NCBI GenBank assembly: GCA_027186245.1
Contig: CP114495.1
Span: 5,161,001-5,225,000, forward strand
Source: Coriaria nepalensis
Lineage: Eukaryota; Streptophyta; Magnoliopsida; Cucurbitales; Coriariaceae
Length of the DNA stretch: 64,000 bases
Reading direction: 5' to 3'
Position 1 is the stretch's first letter, and each line of letters begins with the position of its first letter. The notes under the pieces are model-generated. The model was not told the DNA's origin and did no database searches. It worked only from the letters and a program-made list of their open reading frames with translations. The position numbers and the translations under genes were made by a program. Shown piece by piece: positions 45,086-57,680 of the stretch.

Positions 45086-46488
45086 AAGAGACTCTCATTT
45101 ATGTAAGATTTGAGATGAAGCATCAAAAGGGCAGCATGCAGGCTTTACTGTCGAAGATGATGGAGTTCTTCGATTTTGAACTCGGTTATGTGTACCTAAT
45201 GTCGACGGATTAAGACATGAAGTCTTAGAGGAAGCACATTGGACAGTGTATACGATTCACCCTGGATCTACTAAAATGTATCGTGATCTTTGTGAATTAT
45301 ATTATTGGGAAGGTATGAAGAGAAATATTATAGATTTTGTTTCTAGATGCTAGTATGCCAACAAGTCAAAGCTAAACATCAAAGGCCAGCGGGAACTCTT
45401 CAACTTCTTCTGATACCTAAATAGAAGTGGGAAAAAATAACCATGGATTTTGTTATGGGATTACCATCGACAAGTAATAGCTATGACGATATTTGGGTGA
45501 TTGTAGAGCCGTTAACAAAATCAGCTCACTTCCTTCCCGTTAGGACTACTTACAGTGTGGCTCAATTAGCACATATTTATATTGATCGCATATTGTCTCT
45601 TCATGGTATCCCAATTTCGATTGTTTCAAATCAAGGGACACAATTCACTTCAAGATTTTGGAGAAAATTGAATAAGGCCTTCGGTACAAGGCTAGATATC
45701 ATAGCAGCCTTCCATCCTTAGTCTAATGGATAATCTGAAAGGACTATTCAGACATTAGAAGATATATTATGTGCTTGCATCATAGATATAGGACCGGAAT
45801 GGAGCAATTATTTGCTACTTGTGGAATTCGCCTACAATAATAGTTATTAGTCTAGCATTGAAATAGCTCCTTTTGAGGCATTATATGGGCATATGTGTAG
45901 ATCACCTATTTGTTGGTTTAAAGTAGGTGAGAGAAAGCTGCTAGGACTAGAATTAGTCCAAGACGCATATGAAAGGTTCAGTTGATTCAAGAAAGGTTAT
46001 ATATTGCACAAGGTCGGCAAAAGTCGTATGCGGATAATCGGCGATGAGACCTGCAATTCGAGGTTGGTGATCATGTATTCCTTCGAATTTCTCCAACAAA
46101 GAGTGTCATGAGATTTGGTAAGAAGTGGAAATTGAGTCCCAGGTATAGAGGACCTTTTGAAATCTCAGAGAAGATTAAAGTAGTGGCTTACCAATTAGCA
46201 CTGCCACCAGCACTTGCAAATGTGCACTTTATTTTTCATGTTTCAATGCTACACAAATACCTACTGGATCCATCCTATGTATTGCAACTTGATTCGATAC
46301 AGCTTAAGGAAGACATATCATATGAGGAACAACCAGCTAGGAACATAAATTGCCAAGTAAAATGCCTCTGGAATGAGGATGTAAGTTCAATGAAGGTAAT
46401 ATGGCGACATCATGGTTATGAGGAAGCAATGTGGGAAGCAAAATTGGAAAATGCAAGAGAAGAACCCTCACTTGTTCAGCCAAAATAG
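45086..46488 (+). pseudogene. Gypsy element 2: integrase with chromodomain-like tail
   Basis: The His/Cys zinc-binding region lies at about 45230-45360. The core begins MDFVMGLP at 45443, and [12 protein letters not shown] after 45735 supplies the catalytic Glu. The second catalytic Asp position reads IVSNQGTQFTS, with Asn in place of Asp. The C-terminal frame at 46108-46488 (126 codons, open) has FHVSMLHKYLLDPS and ends with a VIWRHHGYEEAMWEAK chromodomain-like tail. This directs integration in active chromoviruses. Inactive here. Confidence 0.85.
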
Positions 46489-46552
46489 TTAGAGCCTAGT
46501 TTATTTCATGCATATCATTGTTATTTGCATATGACGTCTTCATATAATTTCA

Positions 46553-48656
46553 GGCATCTTACTAAGTTAGCAAGGTCTTGACGCCTTTAAGTGGAAATAG
46601 ATCGATGGGTTTACGGCTCCAATTGTATGAAGGGGGTCGAGGGTCGATGTCTATAATATACAAAAGGGGTCGACAAGGTCAACGCCCTCAGTGTGTGAAG
46701 GGTCGATGGGTCGACACCTCCAATATATGAAGGGGTCGACGGCTCGACCCTTCAATAGAAAAGGGCTCAATGCAGCCGACACCCTTAGTATAAGAAATCA
46801 ACTTGAGATCGAGAACTCGGTCATGCTTTTGTCTTTCTACACCGAGAACTCGGTCTAGACCAAGAACTCAGTTTGGACTGATAACCCAAACCAAGGGACA
46901 TCATATGAGGTATAGGTCTGGGAAAGAAGGAAAGTCCTTAGTCTAGATTAGGACCTCAGACAAAGATATTATATTAGGTCTCAGTTTTGGAAGGAAAATG
47001 GAAAACCTCAGTTTGGGAAGAGAAAGTACTCTATCTAGGAAGAGTTCCCGATCTGAAAGTGTCTTTGACCTATTCTGTATGAGGTTGATAGGGCCGACGG
47101 CCCAACGCCTCGACCTCCTTGATGACTTAAAACCTAAGAATAAGTCTACTGGTTTAAATGGTCAATGGTCAATGGCTTGATGTCTTGATTACACTTAATG
47201 CCTTAAATATGAAAAACACCACCTAGGGTCGACGGTCTACGAGTCTACGGGTCGAAGTTTGCCATAACAGCAATAAAGACCTTAAATTAAGCGACGTAAA
47301 AGAATGATTAGGACTCGAGAGAGAGATATGAAGGGGTAATTCATCTATTTTAGTAAATTGAATTGTCTTGGACATCCTTATTTATTGTGTATCTATTTTT
47401 TTTTTGTATTGATGCTTCGATCCATTGAAGGAGCATCTCTCCACGCCATGTGGTCTCCGAACATATTAGGGCCAATGAAGGCTCAATGTGTGTGATTACT
47501 ACAATATGCTAGTTTTTAAATGGCTTTTAAGTTATTAAAAGATGTTTATATTATTTCATAGTTTATTCACTACCTTTTTAAAACTACTTATGCTATTTCA
47601 TGGCTTTTGCCATATAATGCTGATTGCTAAAGGTTATTGAATTTGAATGAAGATTTTATGAATCTAAGCTCTATAAAATGTTTTATGGAATGATAGGATT
47701 GAGATAAGAATTTTAAAGGTATACACCATGCTTGGCAAGCTATGTATGGCATGGATTTTAAAGTGCATGAAGTTTGTGATGGGACCCCATTCCGGCAATA
47801 GTTTTACTGGATTATGTGCACATAGTAGTTCATGTTATATATTATGATTACCTGCGTTGCAAGGTATGTTACCTGCATAGCAGAGTATGTTAAAAAGGTG
47901 AATTGCTCTTTTAGGTACTGTCTTGTGGGTGATGGAGATAGTGGTTACGAGTGACCTTTTTGGCCCTTCACGTGAAAACTCCTTGTGAAAGTGTTAATGA
48001 GAGCAAAGTGCCATGGGGTCACCTACTGTGTACCAGAAAGGAGCAAGGTGCCACATGGACCACCTCTTGATTCCTACACTCAATGTTTGTAAATGATATA
48101 TATATGCGCATTATGAATGATATAGATTCGTTGATTTTCACGATGCTTTCATTTTGAAACTAATATAAGTATGTTCAAGTATATGATAAAAGTTTGACTT
48201 GAATGATCCGTCCCGATGACTTTAAAATATGAATGCAAATCTATGCTGCTTTATGAAATTGCATTGTTAAAACTGTTTGATGAATCATATCTTTGCCCTT
48301 TTTAACCCATGGCATGTTATAATTATTACTCACTAAGTTTTAAACTCACTCCTCATTTTATTGAAAACCTTTTCAAATTAGAGAAAGAGTAGAGTCATCA
48401 GGGGTCTGCTTACCGATTGCCCAGTAGAATTTAGGTAATTTTTCTGTCTAGTGGACTACTTTTTGGTGTAGTATTAGATGCTCTACTATATATTTAGATA
48501 GATAATATAAAAATATAATAGATGATAAATATTGTACATATATAAGTTACATTTCCACTGCTGTGTTTAGTATGCATTTATTTTGAAATAGGTTGTTTGG
48601 ATTATAAGTACTAGTCTATGATTAATGGAAAGAACCTTCGAGTTTAGATATATTTT
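46553..48656 (+). repeat. 3' LTR of gypsy element 2 (3' end lost)
   Basis: Starts AGGCATCTTACTAAG and parallels the 5' LTR through the GTCGAC-type repeats, the hairpin units at about 46800-46990 and AGAACCTTCGAGTTTAGATA at 48631-48650. It contains an extra GAGGTATAGGTCTGGG segment relative to the 5' LTR. It ends at about 48656, where an inverted LTR begins. Confidence 0.8.
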
Positions 48657-48658
48657 AT

Positions 48659-49180
48659 GTCACGACCTGATTCACTGGATCCGTGACCGGCGTGATGACC
48701 ACATGACCGAAGATAACCTGGAAACCCATATTAAAAATCTATGGTCACGCAACCGTCACAAGCCTTTTTTTTTACTTGCTTCCATATGTTATAACCTGTG
48801 GAAAATGTTCAATTCAAGATTTTCAATCCATCAAAAATCAAAATTTATATTGCATAACCCTCATATGCAGCTGGGTACAAAAATCCATTGCTAAACCTAG
48901 CAGTGGAAGTAAAACATAGGTATACAATATTATACATCTATTATATTTTATACCATTTCTAATTATACAATAGAATATCTAAGTTATCTTCAATTAACAG
49001 TCCTTTAGGAAGAAATTTATCAAGTCTATTGCCAACCGGTAAGTAAGGCTTCCGAAAGCTCTATTCATTCACTAATCTGAAAAGGTTTTTAATAAAATAA
49101 AAAGTGAAAAAAATTCAATAATAATAACTATAACATATTTTAAGTTTAAAATCATAAAAGTGCAACTCATCAAAACTATT
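48659..49180 (-). repeat. Inverted gypsy LTR fragment
   Basis: Begins TGTCACGACC, the reverse complement of an LTR end of the GTCGTGACA type seen at 41542-41550. Further on, the minus strand reads AAAACCTTTTCAGATTAG and CTTACCGGTTGGCAATAG, resembling 48365-48430 of the gypsy 2 LTR. It is therefore a related LTR piece in opposite orientation, joined head-on to gypsy 2. Confidence 0.6.
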
Positions 49181-49418
49181 TCAAATCATGCATTTTCGCA
49201 ACTACTAAAATAAACAATCAAGATTTTTTATTTAATGAAAAGTAATAAAATAATTTAGTAACATTAATAATAGGTGGTAAGAAAATACTTACATAACATT
49301 TGATTACTTACACCTAAGAAAATTTCATAAAAGTTTAGAGGTAAATTTAAAATCGTAGATTTGAAATCCTCAATTTTCTTTTGCTTCTTCTATCGTTCTA
49401 ATTAGCTATGCATTATTT
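49181..49418. other. No feature recognised
   Basis: AT-rich spacer between the inverted LTR fragment and the 3' end of the 7S-globulin-like pseudogene. It may include that gene's 3' untranslated region. Confidence 0.35.
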
Positions 49419-50634
49419 TTAATCTACATTTTTAGAAATTGGATCAGTTTGTTTCAGTATTTTAGAAGTAAAGTTGGAGCAACTCCTCTGTCTAGCTAAC
49501 AGTGAAGAGCTAAATCCCACCATAGAACTATACAGATCAAAGTGAAGAAGCACATCCTCCATTTGATACCCGCCCAATACAATCTTGCTCTTCAGATTCA
49601 ATCCTCCATCCACAAACCCTAAGCACAGAACCATATCCCTCACCTTCACCGTCGAATTCCTTCCATAAATCCTCCACTTCACCATCTCACTCTGTAACAC
49701 CAGATCAATCGCCGGCACGCTCGGCCCAACCGGACTGCTCTGGACGCTTTCAGATCTGAAAAAAAGCTCAAACCGAGTCGTATCAGGCGGCGCCGCCTCA
49801 GTCATGTTCATCGATTTCACCGCCTGTTTAAAAGCTCTAACAAACGTCGCGTAAATGGAGCTCTCCATGATTGTGTAAGGTACGAGCGTAGATAGCTTAG
49901 TTGTCATCTCTCGATTCCATCCATTGTTGAGCGATAAGGATTTTCCGTTGATTTTAATCGTTTTGATGTTGATGAAATAGTCTTGCAACGAATCCCCGGA
50001 TCTGATCAGAGGAGTGTAAGTTAGGTATCTGGAAATTTCGCGGCCGAAAGGTGAGAGCGAATCCTCATCGCTGGTCAGTACGATGCCGGTTGATGACGAC
50101 AAGCAAGGGGAGAAACCACCGGCGTTCGAGACCTGGCTTCTTCCGAGCCCAAACACTCCTTTGATGCCATTAGCGAAGCCTTGAAGATAAAATTGAGGAA
50201 CGCAAGAGTGATGGACGGTGACGGTTGTATCTGGTTTTGAACTACCTTAAGATCGAACGCCTATCGTGTCTTCAACTAACTCCCCTAAGAGACCCAACGG
50301 GCCTATGTGAACTTCACACGCGGGGCTTTCACGTGCGATGGCGGATCCTCTTGTTCTTGACTTGAGCAATGGATTGATCGCCTTGGAATTGGACTGCTGG
50401 ATGTTGACACGTGGCATGCTGTAGAAACGATCGACAGAAATGGACCACCGAGATCGAGCGCAGCTCGACTTGAACCGGTGGGGTACCGTGAGACATTGTT
50501 GTGAGGTAGTGTTGAGTTGGGGTATGTTTGGTGAGAGGAAGGAGTAAAGCACTTGGCAGGTAGAAGTTTCCGACGGATTGATAGAAGAACAAACAGAGAA
50601 GTTGAAAGTGGAGGAGTTGAAGGGAAGAAGCCAT
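49419..50634 (-). pseudogene. Basic 7S globulin / xylanase-inhibitor-like aspartic protease homologue, broken
   Basis: This belongs to the intronless plant A1 protease-like family (basic 7S globulin, EDGP, GIP/TAXI-type inhibitors), secreted proteins that bind or inhibit microbial glycosidases. The C-terminal half (frame 50156-49419) is well kept: INGKSLSLN, TKLSTLVPYTIMESSIY, DMVLCLGFVDGG and IVLGGYQMEDVLLHFDL. N-terminal homology starts at ATG 50634 (MASSLQLLHF) but then moves into a second frame, where LDLGGPFLSIV replaces the catalytic DTG, and then into a third. An in-frame TAA lies near 50247. About 100 residues usual for the family appear missing in the N-terminal half. The GTG at 50156 is not a real start. 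A sequencing error could explain one break but hardly all. Confidence 0.85.
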
Positions 50635-50681
50635 GAAAGGAAGAGAAAGGAATTAAAATGCGGCGTCGGGTTTCTGCGCAT

Positions 50682-51353
50682 ACTGGGTCAAGAATTTTAA
50701 GTATTGATATGGGAAATGGATAAGGTTTTGCTTTTTCTGCCTCGGATATTTATCTTCTTCCAGCTGATGTGGGCCTGCAGTTGGCCTTTAAATTCTATGA
50801 ATGAGCATATGCCACGCCGTATCTTATCAGGGTCAGACTTATCAGTTGGACCAGCTATCGACTATAGGCCCTTTACCAAATTTAACACGTGGGATGTTGT
50901 CACTTGTCATATTAAAATGGCAGAAGGTTTATATACGCATTATTTAAGTTCAATATTTTCTACTAAAAAGAAAAGATATGATTTTTTTAACATTATGAAT
51001 TAAGAAAATTTTGATAAATTAATATTTTTAAGGTAAACAAATTTATTAATTTAATTTATTAAAATATATTAATTTATTATGATTATTTAAAAATTAATTA
51101 AACTTAAATTAATATTGATGTGTGTAAAAAAAAAATTTATTATACTTCAATTTTAATAATATTCGTTCTTAATTTATTTAACAGATACAAAAATTAGAGA
51201 TAATATTTAAATTGATATCAGTTAAAATAAAATTGATAATTGAATTAAAAATAAGAAAAATCTTATAGATGAGTAATAAAAATTATGTATTAGAAAATAA
51301 TTATTTTATATATATTGTATTGGACTTTTAAAAATTTCTTATGGCCTATTTTG
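50682..51353. other. Upstream region of the 7S-like pseudogene, no gene
   Basis: A short GC-richer part (50700-50930) contains ACACGTGG at about 50886, a G-box-like ACGTG motif. The rest is very AT-rich. The + strand frame at 50704-51003 starts with a non-ATG codon or lacks homology and is not called as a gene. Confidence 0.4.
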
Positions 51354-53510
51354 CTAGGAGGGATCTTTGGACGTGTCTGGCTTCTTCAAGGAATTTTTTG
51401 CCACCTTCAGCTCTTTACAGTGCCTTTTGTGCTCTTGATATTGTCGGTCGGTCAAGGTAGTTAGATCTACCTTTGAAATTTTCTTCAGGAAATACAAGAA
51501 AATATGCATTAGGGGAACAAACAATAAGATATTCATAAAATAAACTAAGTATAGGACTCCAAGGATTTTTTGGCATTCTCAAGAAGCCTAGGATTAGCAT
51601 GATAAACAATAGTCAAAGGGTCTAGGGTTCAGCACAAATTAATATGTATTTGGTAAGATGTTTGGTCATCAAGATGACCCTAAAATTTATGTCCTCATTG
51701 GGTTTACACATTATAGCTTCCCAAATGCGCTTGTCACCTTCAGAAAGACGCAAGTCGAAGTTGGGGGTGCATTTGTCTTGATACTTAATGCAGAAAGAAT
51801 AGCAGCAGAAGGGGCATTGCTAATTTTTTGTCAATACAAACCACTTCTCTTTTTAGCGTTTATTAGCTTCAAAAAGTTCAGTTATTGGCTTGCCTTTGTC
51901 TACATGGGCTTAGTACCACCCGTATGATTCTCAACTCAAGTCAATTAAGGAGTGGAAGAAGTAAGGGTGGGGTGCATGCCTAGCCTCTTCATGATACTGG
52001 ACAAACAACCCAAGTATCATCCTCTAGGCATTAGGTACCAATTGTCCTAGGGAAAGTTTCCAAGAATATATCAGAGCTTGATGGAATGTTGTAGTTAGTC
52101 AGAATAGTGAAATGATTGTCCTCAATGAAATGATTGTCCTCAGTGAACGTAGATACAACATCTTTGTAGTGTTTTGAGAACCGAGGCTGACCTTATTCCT
52201 TAGTTTTCCTCTTTAGCCTAGAGTAGAATTTACCATCTTATTAGTTGGCTTAGACGAACCTAATCATAAAATAAGACGTGGTCATCCTCAGTTCAGAGGT
52301 CCAAGGTCAGTAATGGGGTTTGTTCCAAATTTAGTTTAAGGGTCTGAGATGACTTGAGCTCCCGAGGATGACCCTAGACTTAGATAATGCACTTACTTGT
52401 TCTATCAGACATGATTAAGCAGTAGATATGGGTTTCAAATGGATGCTGGTGATTCGGAGAAGCAAGCATAATGATTGACCGAAGTAGAATGTGCAAATCA
52501 ATGATTAGGAGAATAGAATTAGTGAGAGAGGTTGAGAGCAATTTCTAGAAAATGAAACGAGGCTCGAAAAAATGGAGAAAGAAAGAAAAAGAAAAGGGGA
52601 GAAAAAGAAGGAGAAGAAGAGGAAAATACACAACAATTGAGTGTGCCAGATAAAGATTGACACATGGCTTTATGCTATGGGGGAACACGTATACTGATAG
52701 TGGAGAGTGCAAAAGAGTTTTAGTGTGTTGTTTCTTGTCCTTTTATTGCTAACAAATCAAACATGGGTTCAACAGATTTTCCTAGGACATGTTAGCATAA
52801 ATGAAGGACATGGTGCCACACACCCATCACCATTTCAAACCACTTGCCAAGGAGCTAGCTGTTGGTCTAAGGATTTGGCCACTCTCGGTTCGAGACTTGG
52901 TGTCAAATAGGTGGTTGACCTGATGGTGTGCCTAGCCTAAGACCAACAATCATAGGCTTGTTGAACCATAATGTATGACTATTGAAGTTGAGAAGCCGAA
53001 GAGGATGGCCTCGGTAGGTACCAGTGTAATTGAGCAGATTGGACCATGGTCGGGTCCAAGCTGAGGCCGACCATGGTGCTTGTCTATGCACCTTCAGCCT
53101 AGGTGTGCTTCAAGGGGCAAGGGGATAAGTATAAAATACTTTTCTGACAGCTTAGTGAGGAGCATATCTCTCTCATAGCAGAGAGAAAGTGACACTGCCA
53201 GTGATCATGGAGTAGGGAACAATCAAAACCTTGAGTAATGGAAAGAAGACACATGTAAAAGTGTCTAGGGTTTCACACCTATATCAGAAGTATATAAGCT
53301 AAAAAATGTTTGAAGGACAGGGTAATCCATCCTTTTCACCTAAACTCTCTCTACCAAATACCTCAGCTTTTCCAAACTAACTTGAGCATCGGAGGAGGAT
53401 TGACCAACCATAACCCTGGCCACTTCTTATTTATCATGTGTAGGGCGTGCTGGTCCTGGAGCACACCGTCATCTATACCCTCCAAGTTGGATAGATTTCC
53501 ACATTAACAA
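51354..53510 (-). mobile_element. Tat/Ogre-like gypsy remnant (gag-like and LTR/leader)
   Basis: On the minus strand a frame-shifted reading from about 52409 (MSDRTSKC) down to 51354 shows a pattern of the plant 'putative gypsy-type transposon' gag, including GMHPTLTSS, a TKASQ/LNFLKLINAKKRSGL segment and FLRMPKNPWSPIL. To the right, the minus strand at 53510-53100 resembles Tat-type LTR or leader sequence: GCTCAAGTTAGTTTGG, then GGTGTGAAACCCTAGACAC. A purine-rich GAAAGAAAGAAAAAG block lies at 52570-52625. Highly degraded; family assignment is tentative. Confidence 0.45.
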
Positions 53511-54223
53511 GAATAATGTAAGGTAGGTTAAATTTCTCATTGTTCTCTTGTATAAGAACTTTTATCATTACATGTTAATCTTCTTTGATAACTTATTTTA
53601 TTTTATTTTTTTGCCACTTCTCTATCATAGTTTGTCTACTTTACATACTTATACAATATACAGATGCACTAGCCAGCTGATAGGCAAGTATGATCTAGTT
53701 ATATTGTGGTATTCTTTGATCTTACAAGTCAGCAATTGATAGGCTTTATTTAAAAAAATAGATCTTCTTATTCTTTTTTTTTTTTTTACCTTTTTATTTA
53801 GAAAATAGTATAACATTGAAGAGTTCCATTGTACCTACAATGTTATGTATAAATAGTTCACAAAGAGCTTGTCTCATCAAGCAGATAATTTTATTGCTAA
53901 CGATACTGTCTTCTTTAATTTTCTTGTTTACAAAAGCGTACTCGTTATTCTTGTTCAACGATATTGTCTTCATTAATCTTAACAATACTCACTTTTTTGG
54001 ATAGAAGGGCTGACATAGAATGTTTGTTACAGGTCATCTAAGATAGACGACACATAAATATCAATTTTTAAATTGACACATTAGCAACAAAAAAATTAAA
54101 ATTATAAATTTAGGAAGCCTTTTTCTTAATAATCTTTATCCTAAAAGTTTGTGTGTTATATATTTTATTCCCCTAACGATATAGAGCTCCACATTTCCTA
54201 AAAGAGTGCTGTGAGATAAAAAA
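53511..54223. other. No feature recognised
   Basis: AT-rich spacer with T-homopolymers near 53770-53786 and no convincing open frames or repeats. Confidence 0.4.
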
Positions 54224-54350
54224 TTAAATAAAATCATAAAAGTGTTTATAAAATTCACCTATTTGTATGGTGTAGACCTAATCAATATTAAATAAAATCA
54301 TAAAGATATTTATAAAATTCACCTGTTTGTATGATGTAAACCTAATCGAT
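54224..54350. repeat. 64 bp tandem duplication in the copia C LTR
   Basis: Two units start TTAAATAAAATCATAAA at 54224 and 54288 and continue TTTATAAAATTCACCT and TTTGTATG(G/A)TGTA. The CACCTATTTGTATGGTGTAG core is the LTR motif also seen near 28565 and 30968. Confidence 0.85.
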
Positions 54351-55151
54351 CGCACACATAAGATTTATAGTAACATAGTTAAAGTTTCATTGAAAATATA
54401 GAAAAAATGGATCAAAACCAGTCTAGGGTTAAAATGATAATTTAACTTATAGTTTAATTATAAAAGTAAAATTATAATTATTAATTTATTAATTTAATAT
54501 TATGCAGTTTTATTAGCACAATTAAGCATGTTATTAATTTAACTGAAATTAATGAGTTACACAAGAACCTTTATTTAATTATAAAAGTGTCCTAAAGGTT
54601 CATAGTTAATAATCGGATATTAAAAGATTAATCGGCTGAATTATTAATAAAATTTTTATGGGCCAAATAAATCAAAGAGTTGATTAAAATATCCACGGGT
54701 AAGACCATGTAGTGGTTGACCATTGATATTGGTTTAACTCACTTTTATCTTAAGTTTCGAGATAAAAGATAATTAAAGTTATAAGAGTTTTAAGGCAACT
54801 AAAAACCCTAATGTGATTAGGAAACTACAACCTAATTATGCCTATAAAAAAGATTCTTAGTTTCCATGGCTGAAAATACTTGCTTCTTTCTTCCCTTGGC
54901 TGACAAAATCAAAGAGAGAAAAATAATCTTTTTCCATTCCTTTTCCCTAAGCTTATTACCTCATTAGTTAAGATCTTGAGTAGAAACTTAACCATGCGAA
55001 ATGAAGCGTGTGGATAACAGTTAGACGGCAGACATGTGGGTGCCTCCCCATCTTATTCAAGAAGAGTTCTATAAATATTATCCGAACAAAAATTTAAATA
55101 TTTCTTCTATTGCATTTATTTTATTATATGTGTGCATTTGTCTCCCAATAG

Positions 55152-55163
55152 CGGTATCAGAGT
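55152..55163 (+). other. Primer-binding site of copia element C
   Basis: CGGTATCAGAGT is two mismatches from the initiator tRNA-Met complement, at the LTR/leader boundary. Confidence 0.65.
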
Positions 55164-56994
55164 CTAGGCCATACCGAAAATTATAGTAGTTTTTTATTTT
55201 GATGTGTTTAACGGTTTATTCATGGATTCCAGAGTTGCGTAAAGCGAATCGAGATGAATCTTTAGAAAATTCAAAATAGTGTTGCTATTTGGGATAGCTA
55301 TTGCCATCACTTGGTGCGGTGGATTGGGGAAAGATGATAATTCACCTCAGTGAACTGATATAGGGCTGATGTATTGTGAGTTGGATTCATTGCACATCGA
55401 CAAAAAATTCATCATATCTAAAGTTCGAGCTGTTGGATCATTCTGAAATTTTTAGAATATGTAGATATGACAATTTTAAAGGAAAACCATCGAATAGAAT
55501 GCTGACTAGTTAACTAAGGCACCAGCAACAGGTGGTGCAAGCAGCATTGTCGATAAGATAACTTTGTAGCACTCATACCAAATTCTACTGCATAACGTCA
55601 GAAAAGTTGTCATATCTAAATGTTCCAACCGTTGTAATGTTTTGAAAGTTTCAGGATAGGTAGATAAGACAATTTCAAAGCAAACTACCAAACGGATCAC
55701 CAATTGGCAGTGCATGTTGTGCGGTGGCTCCCCACGGGCTTCTATGGCAATATATGGCGGTGGTGGCAAGTTGTTGCTGCAGAACACCCTAATTAGATTA
55801 GGTTTTTGGTTACTTTCCTTAAATCTTATATTTTAAATTAATTGATTAAAATATAATTTTAATTAGACAATTATGATTAGATATATGTTTGATGATAATG
55901 TATGATTATAAAAATTGTTTATATATGTATTTGTATTAAATAGTTTTTGGTAAATTTAATTGAAAATTTATTTTTGGCATGTTTCCTTAAGTTTAGAAGA
56001 GGATCTAAAATAGAAAACTTTTCAAAATAATAAATATCATTTTGAAAACAAACTGATTAGAAAACTTTCCAAAAATGGACAATTGACATTTTTGGCAAGT
56101 ATCCTTAAAGAGTTAAGTACAAGAAATTTTGATTATTTGCTTATGATATTGAATGATTAAAATGAACTAAACAAGAGTTGACTAGCTTGAATTCCATTAA
56201 CATGCATCAAAAGATAAAATAAGAAGTAATGTAGGAATAATTAAAATTGTTTTAACATATCATGCACTAGATGTATATAACTTAAGGTGTTAAAATGTAC
56301 ATGCATTATGATATATATGTGGTTAGTTAAATATGTCATGGTATCATATTTAAATACTATGAGATAGAGCATGATATATCTATATTTGTTGTGATGAGAC
56401 TATTTAGCGAAATCATTCTCTTGATTAATTGAGCTGAAATTAGTTGTGAAAATTGTTTCATGGCTTACCTTCCAAATATTATAATATTTATGATATTTGC
56501 ATGAATATAAGAAGGCTACAGACTTGAGGACTTATATTTGTATACATATACATGTATATTATTTTTGCATAAGATGTGGACTGAGTAGAGTAGTGTTGTC
56601 ATTCTAGGCGTTGACATGAACACATGCACGTACTGATTTAACATTTTATGTTTCATAAGAATGTTTTGGATTAAGCTCAATTAAGAAAATATAATTAATT
56701 ACCGACACATGGAATTATATTTGCTTAGAGGTAAGATAAAATAATTACATGTGATGTAATTCCAAAGGTGTTTGCTACTTTTCAATTTATTATGATTAGT
56801 TATGGACACGTAGGAGTTATAATAAAGTGATTGGATCATTTTCCCACTAAGGAAAATTATTTTCTCGTCTTAAGGAGGTGAATATAATTCGAAATAAAAT
56901 AGTGGGAGATATCAAAAATTTTATGTGACTTGAAATTTTTTGTAGCTCATATTTTTTTGCATGTCTGCTTATACTGTTGTGTTTTATTTTTGTG

Positions 56995-57680
56995 TTTCGC
57001 AGTTTGCAATTTCAGAAAAATTCAAGTTGATTCTTGAACCAAATAAATTGGTTAGAGCAAATTTTAGAGATTGGTGCATAAACTTGAAAATTGTTCTCAG
57101 ATATGAACATTTGTCTGATGTATTGGATCAGCAAGTCATGACAGTCCCGCCTAAGGGATCAAATCCCGAAATAATGACCCCATGGAACAAGTGGCTAGAG
57201 CAAGACCAGGTGCAATACATTATAATTGCATCAATGAAAAATGAGCTCCTAAAGCATTATGAAAAGTTCCATGCTTGTGAGATTATCGATAACCTTAATT
57301 CTATTTCTGGTGAGGATACTCGAAACGAAAGTTATGAGATATCTAAGGCATTGTTTTGGATCAAGATGGCTGAGGGCACCTCTATTAGTGAACATGTGTT
57401 GAAGATGATCACCTACATTGAACAGCTTGAGAATATCGGACTTGTTATGAATTTTATGTTGATCAATAACTTGAACTCCAGTTACATGATTTGCATAAGA
57501 TGCTGCAAACGGTTGAGAAATCCTTGAAAAATGATAAACACGTGTTTCTTATAGGAGGTTCTTCTGAAATGAAGGACGGTGCTAAGCTTAAAAAGCAAGG
57601 TAAGAAAGGGACTCTCTATAGCGACCCACGTTGTCCTGACCATTACACATCTAACTTGTTCGTCTTAAAATCAGAGTAAA
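56995..57680 (+). pseudogene. Copia element C: gag (UBN2/copia-type)
   Basis: The 188-codon frame at 56961-57527 carries a copia gag: KLVRANFRDWCINLKIVLRYE, VLDQQ, then YEISKALFWIKMAEGTSISEHVLKMI. A frame change at about 57490 leads to MLQTVEKSLKNDKHVFLIGG in the next frame (57491-57679), the usual continuation before the zinc knuckle, which is missing. Homology starts near residue 13 of the frame; the preceding hydrophobic residues are leader sequence. A single frameshift makes this one of the less decayed frames in the window. Confidence 0.82.

Larger units (their letters stand above)
39591..48656 (+). mobile_element. Gypsy element 2, near-complete, degenerate
   Basis: A chromovirus-like (Tekay/Del) Ty3/gypsy element with LTRs at 39591-41550 and 46553-48656, a perfect tRNA-Met primer-binding site at 41555-41567, and gag-pol with all domains in gypsy order. 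It is better preserved than gypsy element 1, though still with about a dozen stops or frame changes. The 3' LTR lacks its last ~150 bp where an inverted LTR abuts. Confidence 0.88.
54224..57680 (+). mobile_element. Copia element C: 5' half (LTR, leader, gag)
   Basis: LTR-type sequence at about 54224-55150 resembles 28.5-29.3 kb and the inverted 4.5-5.1 kb fragment. It is followed by a primer-binding site at 55152, a 1.8 kb leader and a gag relic. Pol and the 3' LTR are absent, and the element breaks off near 57680. It is probably the 5' counterpart of the family to which copia element A belongs, although that cannot be shown by eye. Confidence 0.65.

Noticed and set aside
50704..51003. 99-codon + frame upstream of the 7S-like pseudogene
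   Set aside because: No homology signal, low-complexity tail, and it starts at a non-canonical codon in AT-rich DNA.
52885..52910. CGGTTCGAGACTTGG considered as a tRNA T-arm
   Set aside because: No matching acceptor stem, anticodon arm or D-arm around it; no tRNA gene was found in the window.
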